Shown: piece after piece, positions 36,701 through 46,900 of the stretch
Position numbering within the stretch: position 1 is the stretch's first letter
How the letters are laid out: the number at the start of each line of letters is the position of its first letter
Origin: Ostrinia nubilalis
Lineage: Eukaryota; Arthropoda; Insecta; Lepidoptera; Crambidae
Assembly (NCBI RefSeq): GCF_963855985.1
Contig: NC_087092.1
Location: forward strand, 8,494,001-8,558,000
Reading direction: 5' to 3'
DNA: 64,000 nt
The notes under the pieces: generated by a model
Told to the model about the DNA's origin: nothing
Seen by the model: only the letters and a program-made list of their open reading frames with translations
Databases searched by the model: none
Program-made: the position numbers and the translations under genes

Positions 36701-38794
36701 TTGCGAGAGAATACGGGTCCCCTTTGCGTCAATACACGCCAGTCGTAGTGACTCTGTGGTACAGGTCACCAGAACTGCTGCTCTATGGAAAGGAATACTC
36801 TACGCCCATCGATATGTGGAGCGTGGGATGCATTTTTGGAGAATTCGTCTCTATGAACCCGTTGTTCCCGGGCAGGTCTGAGGTAGACCAGCTGAATAGG
36901 ATATTTAAGGTGAGTGGTTATAATACGCCATTATGTTTTATCTGTCATTGCCGCCATTATCAAAAATTTTCATTTATTTAATAGAATGAATTAATCGCAA
37001 AAACAGCTCTGTTAATTTAATTTAAGCTTTAATAAATACACAGAAATTGATCTTTAGATTTTTAAAATTCTCTTGGTTTCTACTCTGCATTTTTGCTGAT
37101 GTTGAAATCGTGTATTACCCAGATCGTTACTTCTTTTGGCACATCACATTTCTGTAGATGTTAATTTTGTCTTTATAATAAGTGAGTTTCCTTCGCAACC
37201 CGTCTGGCAAACGTGTAGGTCAAATCCTCCATTTGCCTCTGGTACATAAAGACGGTCGTGCTCCTGCAGTTGAGATAAATCACTTTTTTGACATGGAGTA
37301 AAGGGCGCAGCTCCGTCCTGAACAGGAAAGGCTCTAACCACTAAAACTACATTCCGTCATCGCCCGAGTGGGGGTGTCGCAAGTATCCGGCCGTAGCCTT
37401 AGGCAGGATTAACATTGAACGGTGCGAGTCGGCGCTCAGCTCAGCGTAAAAATGCGGTGGAATGCGCGCGTCTGCGCGCGTATCCGCTGGAATACGCTCG
37501 GAGCCCACCGGCTGCCGACGCATGCTCGCGCATCCGTCCGGATTGAAATGTCAGTTGATCAGTTGTAAGCAATTACGACTCTAAGAGCTGTTAATAAAAT
37601 AGTATTTTCTTTACGACCGTGTAGGTGCGCTCCGACGCGCGCCGGTCAATGGATATCGTCCCTTAGACTTCCGTGATAGAGACTAAAAGACCTGATGGTG
37701 GTGAATAAGTGAGTCAGTGAAGGATTTAAAATTGTAGGATCTCGGGACGCCATCGGACGCGGTGTGGCCGGGCTACAGCGAGCTGCCGCCGGTGCAGAAG
37801 ATGACGTTCGCGGAGCACCCGGCCGGCGGGCTGCGCCAGCGCATCGGGCCCGACCTGCTGTCCGAGGCCGGCCTGGCGCTGCTGCAGGGCTTCCTCACCT
37901 ACAACCCCGCCAAGCGGCTCACGGCCGACGCCGCGCTGGACCATCCTTACTTTAAGGTTTGTTGGACACTGACACTTGTTTTTGTGTGTGATAAATGTAT
38001 GTGTTATTTTTATAGGTAGGGCACATAGTACGTAAAACTGACAGCCGATAGAAGCAAGGTTCTGGAGTAGAGGCCCGTTCCAGAAAGCGGAGCGTAGGAC
38101 GTCCACCCAAAAGGTGGACCGACGACCTCATAAAGGTAGCAGGAAGGTTTCAGGCCGCAATGGGAGGCCCGTTGCAGTGGACGTCTTACGGCTGAAATTA
38201 TGTGTTATTTCTTGCAGTCTGAGCACCAAGTGGATAAAGTTCATGAAGATAATCTTGCTTTGGCGTGGAGGTCAAAGTATAGATAGAGTAACTGTTGACT
38301 GACTCGTAACGTACGTAAACATCGCATGGAAAATACCGATAGAAACTAATTGAGTATCATTTTAGGCTAAATTTTATTTTGTACCAATTTTTTTAAGTGA
38401 AACTAATACCGTCTTGTCTGAAATGTGTCGATAATGATCACAGGGCAGATATACCATATCCTGTTACTGCATCTCACTTAAAATCAGGTGCAATTGCGGT
38501 CAACTGCCTTGTTCTACATAAAAAAACTAAATGAAAAATCGTCCCACGCCGCAACGAAAATACTCATGACAACAATATCGTTAACAGGAGCAACCGGTGG
38601 CGATAGACCCGGCGATGTTCCCGACGTGGCCGGCGAAGTCGGAGGGCAACCGGCGCGCCACGCACAGCCCGCGCCCGCCGGCCGGCGGCGCCGCCTACGA
38701 GCAATTCGCGCGCTCCGACTCCGACGACGCGCTCGGCTTCCACGTGCAGCCGCGCTCGCTCAACGTCGCGCCAGGTTTCTCGCTCAAGTTCTAG
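18721..38794 (+). CDS. Pitslre: Cyclin-dependent kinase 11 (PITSLRE kinase), 926 aa
   Basis: Cdk11 homologue; known roles of the family are pre-mRNA splicing, transcription and mitosis, with cyclin L. Exons: 18721-18797, 19101-19256, 19662-20482, 20592-20816, 20903-21131, 21215-21386, 21874-22056, 36091-36235, 36480-36601, 36685-36909, 37738-37956, 38588-38794. All join in frame. The N-terminal 560 residues are charged: a hexapeptide repeat (about 100-250), a Glu/Arg-rich stretch, an acidic Ser/Asp tract ([19 protein letters not shown]), then an RS-like segment ([19 protein letters not shown]). The kinase has the glycine loop [10 protein letters not shown]597 in VALKRLK, the signature PITSLRE at 609-615, [10 protein letters not shown] (D about 695), DFG at 713-715, and [13 protein letters not shown]. 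The C-terminus ends FSLKF. A 14-kb repeat-filled intron splits the kinase domain right after [13 protein letters not shown]. Confidence 0.97.
19729..20175 (+). repeat. Hexapeptide-coding repeat in Cdk11 exon 3
   Basis: About twenty tandem units of the form Y-R-(E/D)-K-(E/D)-x ([18 protein letters not shown] and so on), residues about 100-250. Period is mostly 18 nt, with drift. The opposite-strand ORF here is a shadow of the repeat. It predicts a charged, probably helical or disordered arm. Confidence 0.85.
23450..23560. mobile_element. Short inverted-repeat element
   Basis: Arms TGGATGCGGTCTGCGGTCAG (near 23461) and TTTTGACCTGATCGCAGAGA... are imperfect inverses. Non-coding. Confidence 0.5.
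24128..25242. mobile_element. Non-autonomous hAT-type element, 1115 bp, 8-bp target duplication
   Basis: Flanked by perfect direct repeats GTGAGAAG (24120-24127 and 25243-25250). Termini are TAGTGATGGGCCGACTA and, inverted, TAGAGATGGGCCGACTA. An 8-bp duplication with TAGNG ends is diagnostic of the hAT superfamily. Both ends carry clusters of GCCGACTARTCGG words. The interior has no transposase. A palindromic unit related to 14076-14155 is nested at about 24459-24538. Confidence 0.85.
25629..26328. mobile_element. 700-bp inverted-repeat element
   Basis: GTGTGAGTTTACATCAAATG (25630) is inverted at 26311-26328 (CGATGTAAACTCACACT). The inner arms share CGATATCGA and ACGGCCAAC/GTTGGCCGT. No transposase. 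A solo end of the family lies at 29583-29637. Confidence 0.6.
26477..26614. mobile_element. MITE with 49-bp near-perfect inverted repeats
   Basis: Starts AGGTGGAATGGTGTAAAGCA and ends with its inverse. The arms continue through AATCATTTGACAGTTCATAA. Only about 40 bp separate the arms. Confidence 0.75.
27094..28367 (+). mobile_element. Mariner-like element with degenerate transposase
   Basis: TA target sites at 27092-27093 and 28368-28369. Ends CAGGGTGGCCCAGAAGAAAA and, inverted, CAGGGTGGCCCAGAATAAAA. The similarity of the ends extends inward about 55 bp. Near 27396-27470, + strand, the sequence reads [20 protein letters not shown], a transposase C-terminal motif of this group. It is broken by stops, and the rest of the protein is not readable. 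A GC-rich insertion sits at 27698-27838. Confidence 0.7.
27698..27838. repeat. C-rich tandem duplication
   Basis: A poly-C run followed by two copies of a unit containing CCCAGGCCAGAAG(C/T)TGGGTAAGG and CTAGCCCCT(C/T)CCCCC. It lies within the mariner-like element. Confidence 0.6.
28412..28771. mobile_element. 360-bp mariner-type MITE
   Basis: TA sites at both ends. CAGGGTGTCCCAGAAAGACC at the left is inverted as GGTCTTTTCGGGACACTCTG at the right. AGACTAATGG / CCATTAGTCT also pair. No ORF. Confidence 0.7.
29023..29210. repeat. Dispersed lepidopteran repeat (CTAGCTGACCCGGCGAACTT type)
   Basis: A longer copy of the 7611 repeat, ending AACACGACTTTCTTTTATAT. Family uncertain (Helitron- or SINE-like). 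Confidence 0.5.
29214..29477. mobile_element. 264-bp palindromic TACAGGGTG MITE, copy 2
   Basis: TA sites, same ends and same palindromic body as 12611-12874. One terminal base differs (CAGCCTG). Confidence 0.85.
29692..30055. mobile_element. Foldback element with about 100-bp arms
   Basis: AATGAGGGCTATCGT at 29692 is inverted at the right end (ACGATAGCCCTCATT). The arms share GACCCCAAGCTACCCATCCT and meet in a GC-rich centre near 29815. The right arm carries an extra insert of about 110 bp (29928-30040). Confidence 0.7.
30887..31294. mobile_element. Foldback element with about 165-bp arms
   Basis: GTTTTTTGATTACAAAATAG at the left is inverted at the right. The arms run almost to the centre (GTTTTGTAAGAAATTGCAAC / its inverse). 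Confidence 0.75.
31521..31686. mobile_element. Short MITE related to 8473-8632
   Basis: Ends GTCCCCGCAGACTAC and, inverted, GTCCTCGTAGACTATA. The inner words GTCGGTCGATAGTTT / AAACTATCGGTC match the copy in the Khc intron. Confidence 0.55.
31831..31951. mobile_element. 121-bp MITE (ATGCCCGTTTTCACCATCAA type)
   Basis: The first 20 bp, ATGCCCGTTTTCACCATCAA, are exactly inverted at the right end. No ORF. Confidence 0.8.
32949..33235. mobile_element. 287-bp MITE (GGCCCCGATCACGC type)
   Basis: Left GGCCCCGATCACGC, right GCGTAATCGGGGCAC. The adjacent AT-rich words are also inverted. Confidence 0.6.
33351..33660. mobile_element. Foldback MITE carrying an RTE LINE fragment
   Basis: AATAAAAGGGGAATG at the left is inverted at the right. 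Between the arms sits an inverted 5'-truncated RTE 3' end (about 33445-33540, ACAGCCGAAAGACGTCCACT) preceded by (TTCG)n. Confidence 0.65.
35053..35160 (+). mobile_element. 3' end of a non-LTR retrotransposon ORF
   Basis: The frame reads [20 protein letters not shown] then EWAR-stop, a conserved C-terminal end of lepidopteran LINE reverse transcriptases, followed by an A-rich tail. 5'-truncated. Confidence 0.6.
38041..38205 (+). mobile_element. RTE LINE 3' fragment in the last Cdk11 intron
   Basis: Contains GGTGGACCGACGACCTCATA (RWTDDLI) and ends CAGTGGACGTCTTACGGCTG. Frameshifts and a deletion are visible compared with the copy at 58440. Confidence 0.65.
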
Positions 38795-38867
38795 CCGGCT
38801 CTATTATAGTCTCCACCCGCGCCGTGCTCGCAGACGGAAAGCTGATATTTTTAACGCACTAAGCCAA

Positions 38868-39394
38868 GCCTCGTTCGCACTAGTCGAGTAATTTAGTCGA
38901 GTGGCGAGTAATTTTGTAGCTACGTGTCCGAACACCAAAAATTTTGCCAGTTCGCGCGCTCCGACTCCGACGACGCTCCACTGCTTCCACGTGCAACAGC
39001 GCTCGCTCAACTTCGCGCCAGGTTTCTCGCTCAAGTTCTAGCCGGCTCTTGCCTCCATCCGCGCCGTGCTCGCCGACGGAACTAAGCTAAACGCACTAAA
39101 TCACTCGACTAGCCTCGTTCGCAATTTTGTAGCTACGTGTCCGAATACCAAAAATTTAGTGGAGCAGGTTACTAATTCGTTTAGTCGAGCCAAGCCACCA
39201 CGCGTCCCTGCTCACTCGCTCACCGGCTAAACGAGTTCGAACCGGGCGGTTTAGTAGAGTTCATATAAAAACCACTAAATAGTTGTAACTGTACTCGATG
39301 AAAGTGCGAAAGGCTTTTTGGTCTTAACTAGTAGTTTGTTATTAAAAGCGAGTTATTCTACTAAATTACTCGACTAGTGCGAACAAGGCTTTAG
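38868..39394. mobile_element. Inverted-repeat element overlapping the Cdk11 3' duplication
   Basis: GCACTAGTCGAGTAATTTAG near the left end is inverted near the right end (CTAAATTACTCGACTAGTGC). GCCTCGTTCGCA and ACTAAA/TTTAGT words recur inside. The exon copy at 38948-39042 lies within its bounds. Confidence 0.5.
38948..39042 (+). pseudogene. Tandem partial copy of the last Cdk11 exon
   Basis: Repeats the last 27 or so codons and the stop of Cdk11 (CAGTTCGCGCGCTCCGACTC ... TTCTCGCTCAAGTTCTAG) with small deletions that break the frame. The following 3'UTR words (CCGGCTCT, CCGCGCCGTGCTCGC) and the ACCAAAAATTT block are repeated too, so the duplicated unit is about 245 bp. Confidence 0.8.
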
Positions 39395-40443
39395 TGCTAA
39401 TAGGACCGCCATGTTTCATTGGTCGGACCCAAGGTTGAATGCTTAAACGGGATACCCCGTATGGGGGTATACGGGACCGCGTGCCCAAGCCTTATTAGGC
39501 GTCACAACATAATATCTAAATGTTGTCAATAGCACTTTTCCGCTGTCGTTCGAGCGCAATGGGTGTTTATAAATAAAAATATTGTATATTATTTAGCATT
39601 TTTGGTACGCGTTGAGTACACTTCGCGATTTACATTATATTTTTACCATCATTACGAGGTTTATCTCACATAAGTTTTTTGAAATTACCTCACCTATATA
39701 ATTATAGATATTTTTTCGACAATAGGTTTCGTTTGAAAAATGTGCCTTCGAGCAAAATTAACTGCAATAACTAACTGAATTTAATGAAATCGTGCAAAAC
39801 ATAATATTTATATTACAAATCTATGTGTTACGTATAAAAAGCGAATAGTCGTTGTACTTATCTTAGCATTTAACCTTGTATTGTTTGTAACTACTTGTCA
39901 CTTCTTCAAAATCTTTTCGTAAATATGTATTGAAAAATATGTAAATATTAATATTTTTGCATTACTTAGACAAACCCAAAATGTAACTTCAAAACATAGA
40001 TAATAATATAGTATATAGTATTTTAATAGGTATCGTTACATGTTGGTAACGAGAAATATCGTCATAAAATGTACTAAATTAAACCAATAATGGTGGTTGC
40101 ATATAGAAACCAAAATGTCCTCATAATCCCCTAAAGCGAAACAAATAAAACCTAAAATTGTTCGAAACAGTTACTTATTAGTAATTATACTATAATCTTA
40201 AAATTATAAAAGCAAAAAAAATATGTAAATACATTGTTTAATGTAGTTAAGTATTAGTGGTGAGTGAACCTCAATGCAGATAATATTAGATGTAATTTGA
40301 TCTAGATTAGAAATAAATGGTACAATAATTATATTATGTTTTGAGAAATATGTTGTTTTAATAGCAATTACCTGTAGTTTACATTACGGATAGACAACTT
40401 ATGGTAAATACATAATATGATAAAGGAAATATAATACTGGGAA
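39395..40443. other. Cdk11 3'UTR and intergenic DNA
   Basis: AT-rich. An AATAAA near 39571 is a plausible Cdk11 poly(A) signal. On the other strand ATTAAA (TTTAAT at about 40363) may serve Pdf. No other gene seen. Confidence 0.45.
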
Positions 40444-41526
40444 CTAGCGGCGGCCTGCGTCGTTCATTCCCTTAGGCAAAGCTAGCAGAGAGTTGATGAG
40501 GTCTGCGTTCCGCTTCCAAGTTCGGTATTTTGTGTTGATGAGTGCGTTTGTCTCGATCAAGGTTCGATCATTTTTTTCTCCGCGATTGTCGTTCATCAGC
40601 GAATGCATTTTCTTCAAATACTGAAACATACATTAAAAATGACGTTATTATTATTAATTACAACAGTGTAGTGGACCTGTACCCTAAAAAAATACATACT
40701 TATACAGGGTGTTAGGTAAATGGGTATATGAGCCGACACTAGCCCATGTTAACATGGTCATATAAATGGTATGATGAAGTCAGAAATTTGATATCATCAT
40801 TTTAATTTTTTTAATTTTCATACATAATAAATTTTATAAAAATCCGATTTGTATGAAAATTAAAATAATTAAAATGAAGATATCAATTTTCTGACTTCAC
40901 CATACCATTTATATGACCATGTTAACATGGGCTAGTGTCGGCTCATATACCCATTTACCTAACACCCTGTATAGAAAACATCTCAACTGTTTGATTAATT
41001 TTATTTGATAGGTATTAAATTGACAAAAATATGATAATACTATACACTATTGGATTTCAATTCGCGTATTTCGGCCTAGTGGTAAATGTCCCACACGACA
41101 CATTGCTAGAACGTACTAACGACTTTACTCTGCCAAGGCATGAATTTATTGTAAATAAATATTGTCTCGTCAATGTAATTTCAGAAAATCCTATTTTTTT
41201 CTTATTTATTGCAGTTTATTGCTAAAAACCATAGTATCGTTAAAACACGTACAAAACAAAAGATTTCAATCATTAATACGTAATGACTTCGCCAGAAATT
41301 AAGCGATGCGTGAAAATTTTGTTCCCTTGTTGAATGAGACAATATCGGCATCTGTAGGTGACAGGTAAAACTCGCTTACCTCCTTGTTGGCGATGTAGGG
41401 CAATAACTCCGGTATTTCATTGAGTAGAGTTTCGTAGTCATAGTCGTTGACTTCAGGAAGGGGAACCTCTGCAGCTAAAGACGTCATCACGAGCAGTGTG
41501 GTGATGGACCATATCGCCGCAATCAT
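40444..41526 (-). CDS. Pdf: Pigment-dispersing factor precursor, 107 aa
   Basis: Neuropeptide precursor of circadian clock neurons (known role of insect PDF, acting on a class B GPCR). Exons: 41526-41380 and 40620-40444, phase 0, splice sites GTAAGC and TTTCAG. Start chosen at 41526 because the sequence just upstream (TTTTGTACCAG) is an acceptor for a 5' noncoding exon. Residues 1-19 are a signal peptide (AIWSITTLLVMTSLAA). A prohormone segment follows. WKR (84-86) is the cleavage site, then the mature peptide NADLINSLLALPKGMNDA (87-104), then G105 for amidation and a terminal RR. Length and layout match insect PDF precursors. The intron holds MITE copy 3. Confidence 0.96.
40456..40509 (-). 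other. Pdf: Mature PDF peptide
   Basis: 18 residues, bounded by KR and GRR. C-terminal amidation is expected from the Gly. Position 14 is Gly, where family members I recall have a polar or charged residue. Confidence 0.9.
40705..40969. mobile_element. 265-bp palindromic TACAGGGTG MITE, copy 3
   Basis: TA sites at both ends, same body as the copies at 12611 and 29214. It lies inside the Pdf intron. Confidence 0.85.
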
Positions 41527-42192
41527 TCTGGTACAAAACACGTATTTATTATGACAATATTATAGCGAACTATAGTTTCACTGAAAGGCAGTGAGAATAC
41601 TCGATTGTTATATCGGCGACCAATACTTATACTAAACGATTGTATCGATCAAGCGCGCCGGTAATAAAGTATCGAATATTTAAAAGGTATCAATGAGGCG
41701 TAGCTTTGCTTATCAAGGGCGGCTTTATGTGTTCGAGCTATATTGTGTTTGCTGATGAGAAAATAATCCTCATCCTTATTACGTCTAAGCCAGTAAATGT
41801 ATTTTTTAACATGAATTCATTGAACAGCAAAAAAAATGTAATTACGTTGGTGTATTACAATAACACTAACAAGCATCATATCAGGGAAGTAAATTATAAA
41901 TATATCCGAAAAGAAAATAAATAAATAAATATAATAAAAATGATTTTCTAGCAACTAAGTATCAACAAAGTCGAAGATTTCGACATAATAACCCAATACA
42001 GTTTTGTTTGTGTATTGGCACGTAAGCTTTTCCAGATATTTTTATTGGTAACTTTCTATTTGTAACATGAGCACAATAATATCTAAATAAGTTTGAGTTT
42101 AATCATAAGTACTACCTATTTATTATTTTCAAATAATAATTTGAATTTTTACATATTATTAGGTATTACATTAATATAAAATTTAAACTTAC

Positions 42193-42480
42193 CTGTTGAG
42201 CACTACTTCAAAAAGTTAAAACAACCGCAAGTCACGTTTTATTTCGTTTTACAAAATTCGCGTAGGAGCAGTGTCCACTGTTTGCTTCAGACGGAGGCAA
42301 CGTTATAATGTCCACAGGCACGGTGGCTGAGCGTAGGAAAGGGGGTGGATGAGGTAACACGGGGGTGGAATCCGCCGCCGTTTTGCCGCCCTCATGCATC
42401 GGGGCGGAAAAACAGCCCACGGAGTGGTGTGCGAGACAGGTGCCAGGGTGCGCCGTCGGCATCGTACTTGACAACTCGTG
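42193..42480 (-). other. Probable 5' noncoding exon and promoter area of Pdf
   Basis: On the - strand CTCAACAG is followed by a strong donor GTAAGT (42192 downward), matching the acceptor just before the Pdf start codon. The upstream border and TATA box are not identifiable. Confidence 0.4.
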
Positions 42481-42666
42481 AACTTTACGTCATTTTTATT
42501 TGCAGTGATGGGACATTCAATTTGTTTTCTATTTTTACATAAGAAGGTGTAGGGCTACGAGAGACGTTCTTGTTGAGTAATGCTTTAGATGTTAAGGTAT
42601 AGGTATTTACGCTGCGTTACTATTGTAGGAACTAATAAGCAGTGGCGGCGTAGCATGGGTTGGCAC

Positions 42667-43829
42667 TAGTGTCCGACCGAATGTTCGGTTTCGGTTTCGT
42701 TTTCGGTTGAGTTTCGGTAAAAACACGAGTTTCGGTTTAGTTTCGTTTTCGGTGGCAAACTTGCCGAAACTACGACCGAAACCGAATGTGCATTCGGGAG
42801 TTTCCGCGCTGTTATCGGTCATGTTCGGCGCGTTGAATGAGGAATGAATCCGATCCCGATCAGAGCCAATGTCGTGATTCGCTCGCTTGTTTGTTTGCTG
42901 TTAGTTTTGTTTTGTTGTGGTGGCGAATTTTCGAGTGATTTATTTTGAATTAGGTAAGTTTTATCTCGTTTTATGTCGTTACAACAAGAGCGGGTAGTAA
43001 ACATAAAAAAAAATATTCAATGTGACTGATAAAAGTATAATCAAGTTTTATCTAACCTATACATTTTTTTTTTGGTTCGCAAATGCTATACGTAAACAAA
43101 CATTAGTTAGTTAGTTATGACTATAGTGCATTTCAAGGTGATAATACTCGTATTATGGATTCAGTTTCAAAGTTCATTTTAGTATTTATCACTAAGGTAT
43201 CCAAGTGGCAAGTACAGTAGATACTAACTTACGTACTACCAATTTTGTATTGAGAAATTATTAAAGTAAAAGACCCGACCATGGGACGGGTTATGTCCTG
43301 AATATTGCGAGTAATTAAAAAAAATCTAGACTATTTATTAATCCTTCTTTTTCTTTTTTAATAGGTACATAATTTGATACCTTTAAGAGTAAAAAGGCGC
43401 TTTCGTTCGTTTCAGCCGAAAGACGTCCACTGCTGGACAAAGGCCTCTCCCAAGGATTTCCACGAAGACCGATCCTGCGCCGCTCGCATCCAGGCACCTC
43501 CCGTGACCTTCACCAGATCGTCGGTCCACCTAGTGGAAGAACTTTCCTGCCCCAGCGGCCATCAGCTCTACGAGCTATGTGCCCCGCCCACTGTCACTTT
43601 ATTTTATCGATTCGAAAAGGCGCTATATAAGTTCAATTTTAATGCAATTGAAAGAGAAAACAATAAAGACTGACTGATTATAATAACGTTTTCTTTATTT
43701 TTCCCTCAAAATATGAGCCTTGTAAGGAAGTTTCGGTTTCGGTTTCGGTTTCGGCCGAAACAGACACCGTTGCCGAAATTCGTTTTCGGTTTCGGTTTCG
43801 GTCGTAAAACTAGTTTCGGTCGGACACTA
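42667..43829. mobile_element. Second non-autonomous hAT-type element, 1163 bp, 8-bp target duplication
   Basis: Perfect flanking repeats GTTGGCAC (42659-42666 and 43830-43837). Ends TAGTGTCCGACCGAA and, inverted, TAGTGTCCGACCGAAA. Both ends have dense TTTCGGTTTCGG / CCGAAACCGAAA iterations. A truncated RTE LINE 3' end is nested at about 43398-43575 (inverted). No transposase ORF. Confidence 0.85.
43398..43575 (-). mobile_element. RTE LINE 3' end nested in the hAT element
   Basis: TTTCAGCCGAAAGACGTCCA is the inverse of the LINE end (QQWTSFG-stop). It runs on through CTCCCAAGGATTTCCACGAA. 5'-truncated. Confidence 0.6.
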
Positions 43830-43927
43830 GTTGGCACCCGGGGCTAGGCTTGACATGTTATTTGCATTAATAACAACAACAACATTTTATTATAATACAT
43901 TTATTCATTAAATATTCGTACTTCATT

Positions 43928-46900
43928 TTAAATTTTCTTTTTAGTGGTGCATGATACAGTTTGGGTCTGTTTAATCCAGATTGCTAAGTCATCCAGTTGC
44001 TTCTGCACAGCGGCACGCGATGTGCCTCCGGCGCTGGTGTATTGTTCCACGCTCGCTTCCCAGGAAAACACATCCCGCAGCTCTTCTTCCGTGCCAAATT
44101 CTGGACTGAAATAGAAAATATATTTTGACTATGGTGACGTAGAGTTAGCTTTTTTACAGGCGAGTCATACTCATGTTTCTTCTCTTGGCTTGGCAATATT
44201 TTACATGAAAATGTTTTCGGTGGGATTTGCTTTCTCCAGTCCAAAAGTTTTGTCTCAATCATAATTTAAGGGTTTGATACACAAACACATAGCGTGACTG
44301 CTATCTTCTTTCAAATGTAAAGCCGCACTAACATCGCGTCGCTCTAAGTCGCTAACGTGGGCTGGGAGCCCGAAGCTTTATATCGATTAAAAATATCACC
44401 GTTCCCTGTCCATTTCTCTCATTTGCATGGACACAATCAGTGGTCCCTTTTTACCATACCTGTAAATATTTGATTGTTTGCATTATTTTGAAGTAGGGTT
44501 ACCCGATAATGACGGGTTGTTCATGCTCAACTGGCTTACAAGTTTGATTATTATTGGAAGCTGTGCTTAATTGGTTTTAAAGATTGAAGTGAAAATTCAA
44601 TACCGTGGTAGATACATTGTCATAAAGCAATCTCTTGGGCACAGGTAATTATTTAAAAAAATACCTACGTACTTGTTATCTCCATATTCTTTTGGAGGAA
44701 ACAATATACGATTAAAATATTTTTTATGAACAATATTAGCTACGTAAATGTAAAAGGACAGTTACCAAATCGCGACGTATTCGCAGTACGGCATGGTCCG
44801 CAAGTCGAGGTGGAGGGCCGCGGCGCGTCGCAGCGCGGCGCCTACAAGATGGTGCGCGCGGCGGAACGGCACTCCGCTGCGGACCAGTGCGTGGGCCAGG
44901 TCCGTCGCTAGCATGCCTGGTTCGAGCGCGGCGAGTGCCTTATCGGCGTTCACCTGGTAAGTTAATTATTTGTTGTTTTCGTTAAGTTTCAAGCTCTGGA
45001 ATAATTAATGGTTCATATGTTATAGTCAAACCTCGAACTTCCGGCACTCCTAGGTTTAACTAGTCAATCCTCAGGTCTGACTAGAAGTCTTAGTCAAAGC
45101 CCAAACATTTCGGCCTTTGACTAAATAATGTTAGTCAAACCTAGGAGTAACTAATTTGGTCAGGCAAAGGTCGAAACTCAATTTAATGAAATCGGGGTTT
45201 GACTAGTCAAACCTCAATTAAGACTTTAAACTAAACTATACTTTATTCTGATCTTGAACTTATTGCATAGGCGTTACGGTCGGTTTTCACGTGCACGCGC
45301 AGCTGTCTCTTTAGGTAAAGGTACGAGTAACTAAACTTATTTACTGAGGTTGTTTGTCAGTGTTTCTAGATCGATCTTGAAATTACTAATTTTTAGGGTT
45401 CTGTTACCTTAAATTAAAGGATAAAGAGTTAAAACGCGACCCTTAGCGACAACCTTTAGCGAATTCATAGTAGACTTCGTTAAAGGTTGTCTGTCACCAA
45501 GCTCGTATCTCATGAATCATTCTCAAAATATTTAGTTTTTTATTCACCTTAAAAATAAATAGTTTTAGTTATTATCTTGCTGTGTACCTACTTGCATCGA
45601 ATAAATATTTTTCTTTCTTTCTTTCTTTCTAAATATTTAAGAGGGGCTCCCATACATCAAACGTGACTTGTTGCAGTTTTCTACTCGATATTAAAACGTA
45701 AACAGGTGAACCCTTGAAATATTATTTAGTTGCATATCTATTTTAAAAATAAATCATAAAATTAAAATAAAATAAATATTTATGGGGGGCTCCCATACAA
45801 CAACAAAGTCTCACGGAACCCTTCGTGAGCGAATCCGACTCGCACTTGGCCGGTTTTCTATTTGCCGTCTACTTTTGACCGAGTCTGCCAGTCGTTTCTA
45901 GGATTGACTAGGCAAAGCTTGAAACAGATTATTTTAGTTTCGACGTTTGACTGAACAGTTTAGGCACTTCTAGGTTTGACTTAGTCAAAGGCCGAAATAA
46001 GAATTCACTTCGGGGTTTGCCTGAAGGCCTTGGTCAAACCTAGGATAGACCAGTCATTCCGCGAAGAGACTGCATATCGACCTTTGACTATGACACATAT
46101 AACAAACTTGATAAATGCCTGCATCAGTACACATTTTACTACTGGTAACTTGATAGATTTTCTTTCATGCTACGTGCAGCTTTGTGATGCTAAGTTTTCA
46201 GTACAATTTATTAAAACAAACTTTGTCGTTTAATTATCCAAAAACTTTGTATACAAAAACGCGTATCTTTGTGAGGTTTTCTTTGCAAATTTTTGTAATA
46301 ATTATTACTAGTTTGATTGTGTTCTTTATCTTCTTACGGAATATACGGTAGTTACGAGCTTACCTCCATCGTATCAATGGACCCAGTTACGACCCTTAAA
46401 CAATCCAGTAGTTTGTCGTAAGACTTGAACAGCAGCTCTTTATCAGACTGCAGGTCCTTGTTGTAGGTACTTGGCAGGCCTTTCAGAACGCAGCTGAAAG
46501 CCATTGAAACGCCTAACATCAGGCCTGCCGCTCCTCGCACAAGTTCCAGGCCATCAGGGTTCCGTTTCTGGGGCATTAAACTCGATCCGGTAGAGAACTG
46601 ATCAGAGAACCGGACGAAACTGAACTCTTGGGAACTGTAAATGATTAAATCCTCAGCAAGCCTGCTAAGATGCAAGCTACACAATGATGCCCAATTCAGA
46701 AATTCCACTGAAACAAAAACGCATCTAAATTAAAAACTCGAAACAGTTATCTTGAGATTTTTTTTGATAATTACAATTAATAAAAAAAAATGAGTCGTAA
46801 CGTAATGAACCAACCAATATGATCCCTGGAACTGACAGCAAACATGGAATTTGGTGTGATATCCTCAAATCCCAAGTCTTTTGCTAATCTAGCTCGGTCG

